Assembly (NCBI GenBank): GCA_947462525.1
Contig: CANHPK010000147.1
Span: forward strand, 1 to 5,367
Direction of reading: 5' to 3'
DNA length: 5,367 nt
Source: Roseiflexaceae bacterium
GTDB taxonomy: Bacteria; Chloroflexota; Chloroflexia; Chloroflexales; Roseiflexaceae
The notes under the pieces are model-generated. The model was not told where the DNA came from. It saw only the letters and a program-made list of their open reading frames with translations, and searched no databases. Each line of letters starts with the position of its first letter. Within the stretch, counting starts at the first letter, position 1. Below are positions 5,030-5,367 of the stretch, piece after piece. The position numbers were made by a program, and so were the translations under genes.

Positions 5030-5367
5030 TGAACCTTCCCAATCTCGAGATTACCCAACACGCGCATGTGTGGCTTACTGATGCAGAGAATCCACTCAAA
5101 GCGGATTGGAGCACCATTCAGCCATTCCTTCCGCTCCTACAAACCGTTCGCGGTACTGCAGTCCGTCAAGCAACCGTTGTCCGTGTATGCGCGACACCGA
5201 CGCACCTCTGGGTGCGTTTTGATTGTGCCGACAATGATCCATGGGCGACGCTCACGAACCACGACGATCCCATTTATACCGAAGAAGTCGTCGAATTGTT
5301 CATTGCCGCTGGCTCAGAGACTCCGAAACGATACCTCGAACTCGAGGTCAACCCACTGAATGTCCGT
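5029..5367 (+). CDS. CBM9-like (DOMON-type beta-sandwich) protein, 3'-truncated by the window
   Basis: The frame opens at ATG 5029, which overlaps the preceding TAA in TAATG, and is still open after 113 codons at the window edge. The visible part resembles the N-terminal half of a carbohydrate-binding family 9-like domain: a strand THLWVRFDCADNDPW (58-72), an acidic loop HDDP (78-81), TEEVVELFI (84-92) and YLELEVNP (102-109). This order, in which an observed acid pair precedes EEVVE-FI and Y-E-E-VNP, is typical of CBM9-like and glycoside-associated DOMON proteins. The first residues (MNLPNLEITQHAHVW) are not a signal peptide, so the product appears cytoplasmic, although a carbohydrate-binding domain would usually be exported. 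It is probably the third gene of the operon starting at 3088. Sugar binding is inferred from the family; the rest of the protein is unseen. Confidence 0.72.
   Translation, partial: MNLPNLEITQHAHVWLTDAENPLKADWSTIQPFLPLLQTVRGTAVRQATVVRVCATPTHLWVRFDCADNDPWATLTNHDDPIYTEEVVELFIAAGSETPKRYLELEVNPLNVR

Overview
The window looks like a bacterial chromosome segment with moderate-to-high GC and a surface protein plus small-molecule enzymes. The first gene has bacterial-type, cysteine-paired RCC1 repeats and a tail rich in Pro and Thr. That combination is familiar from Chloroflexota secreted proteins, so Chloroflexota is my best guess. This is inference from style, not a phylogenetic result. I see no rRNA, tRNA, CRISPR array, transposase or integrase.

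Layout: (1) 1-1080, +, the 3' part of an RCC1-repeat (beta-propeller) protein that enters from the left edge. (2) 1081-1283, a 203-bp gap without a recognised gene. (3) 1284-2507, +, an ATP-grasp ligase of the L-amino-acid-ligase / carboxylate-amine ligase type. (4) 2508-3047, -, a protein made of two tandem YggX (Fe(II)-trafficking / oxidative damage protection) domains; its stop codon abuts the stop of the ATP-grasp gene. (5) 3048-3087, a 40-bp divergent gap holding ribosome binding sites for both flanking genes. (6) 3088-3885, +, a formyltransferase-fold protein with the Asn-His-Asp catalytic set. (7) 3932-5029, +, a fold-type III PLP enzyme of the D-threonine aldolase / D-serine dehydratase family. 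(8) 5029-5367, +, the start of a CBM9-like (DOMON-type beta-sandwich) protein whose ATG overlaps the preceding stop; it runs off the right edge.

Genes 6 to 8 are co-directional and tightly packed (46-nt gap, then a 1-nt overlap), so they probably form one transcription unit. A formyl-transfer enzyme, a PLP enzyme acting on a D-beta-hydroxy amino acid, and a carbohydrate-binding-like protein without a signal peptide do not form a pathway I recognise. The clearest unusual feature is the head-to-tail duplicated YggX: the two copies align without gaps at a 79-residue period, and both keep the N-terminal Cys. The ATP-grasp and YggX genes are convergent and probably share no promoter with each other.
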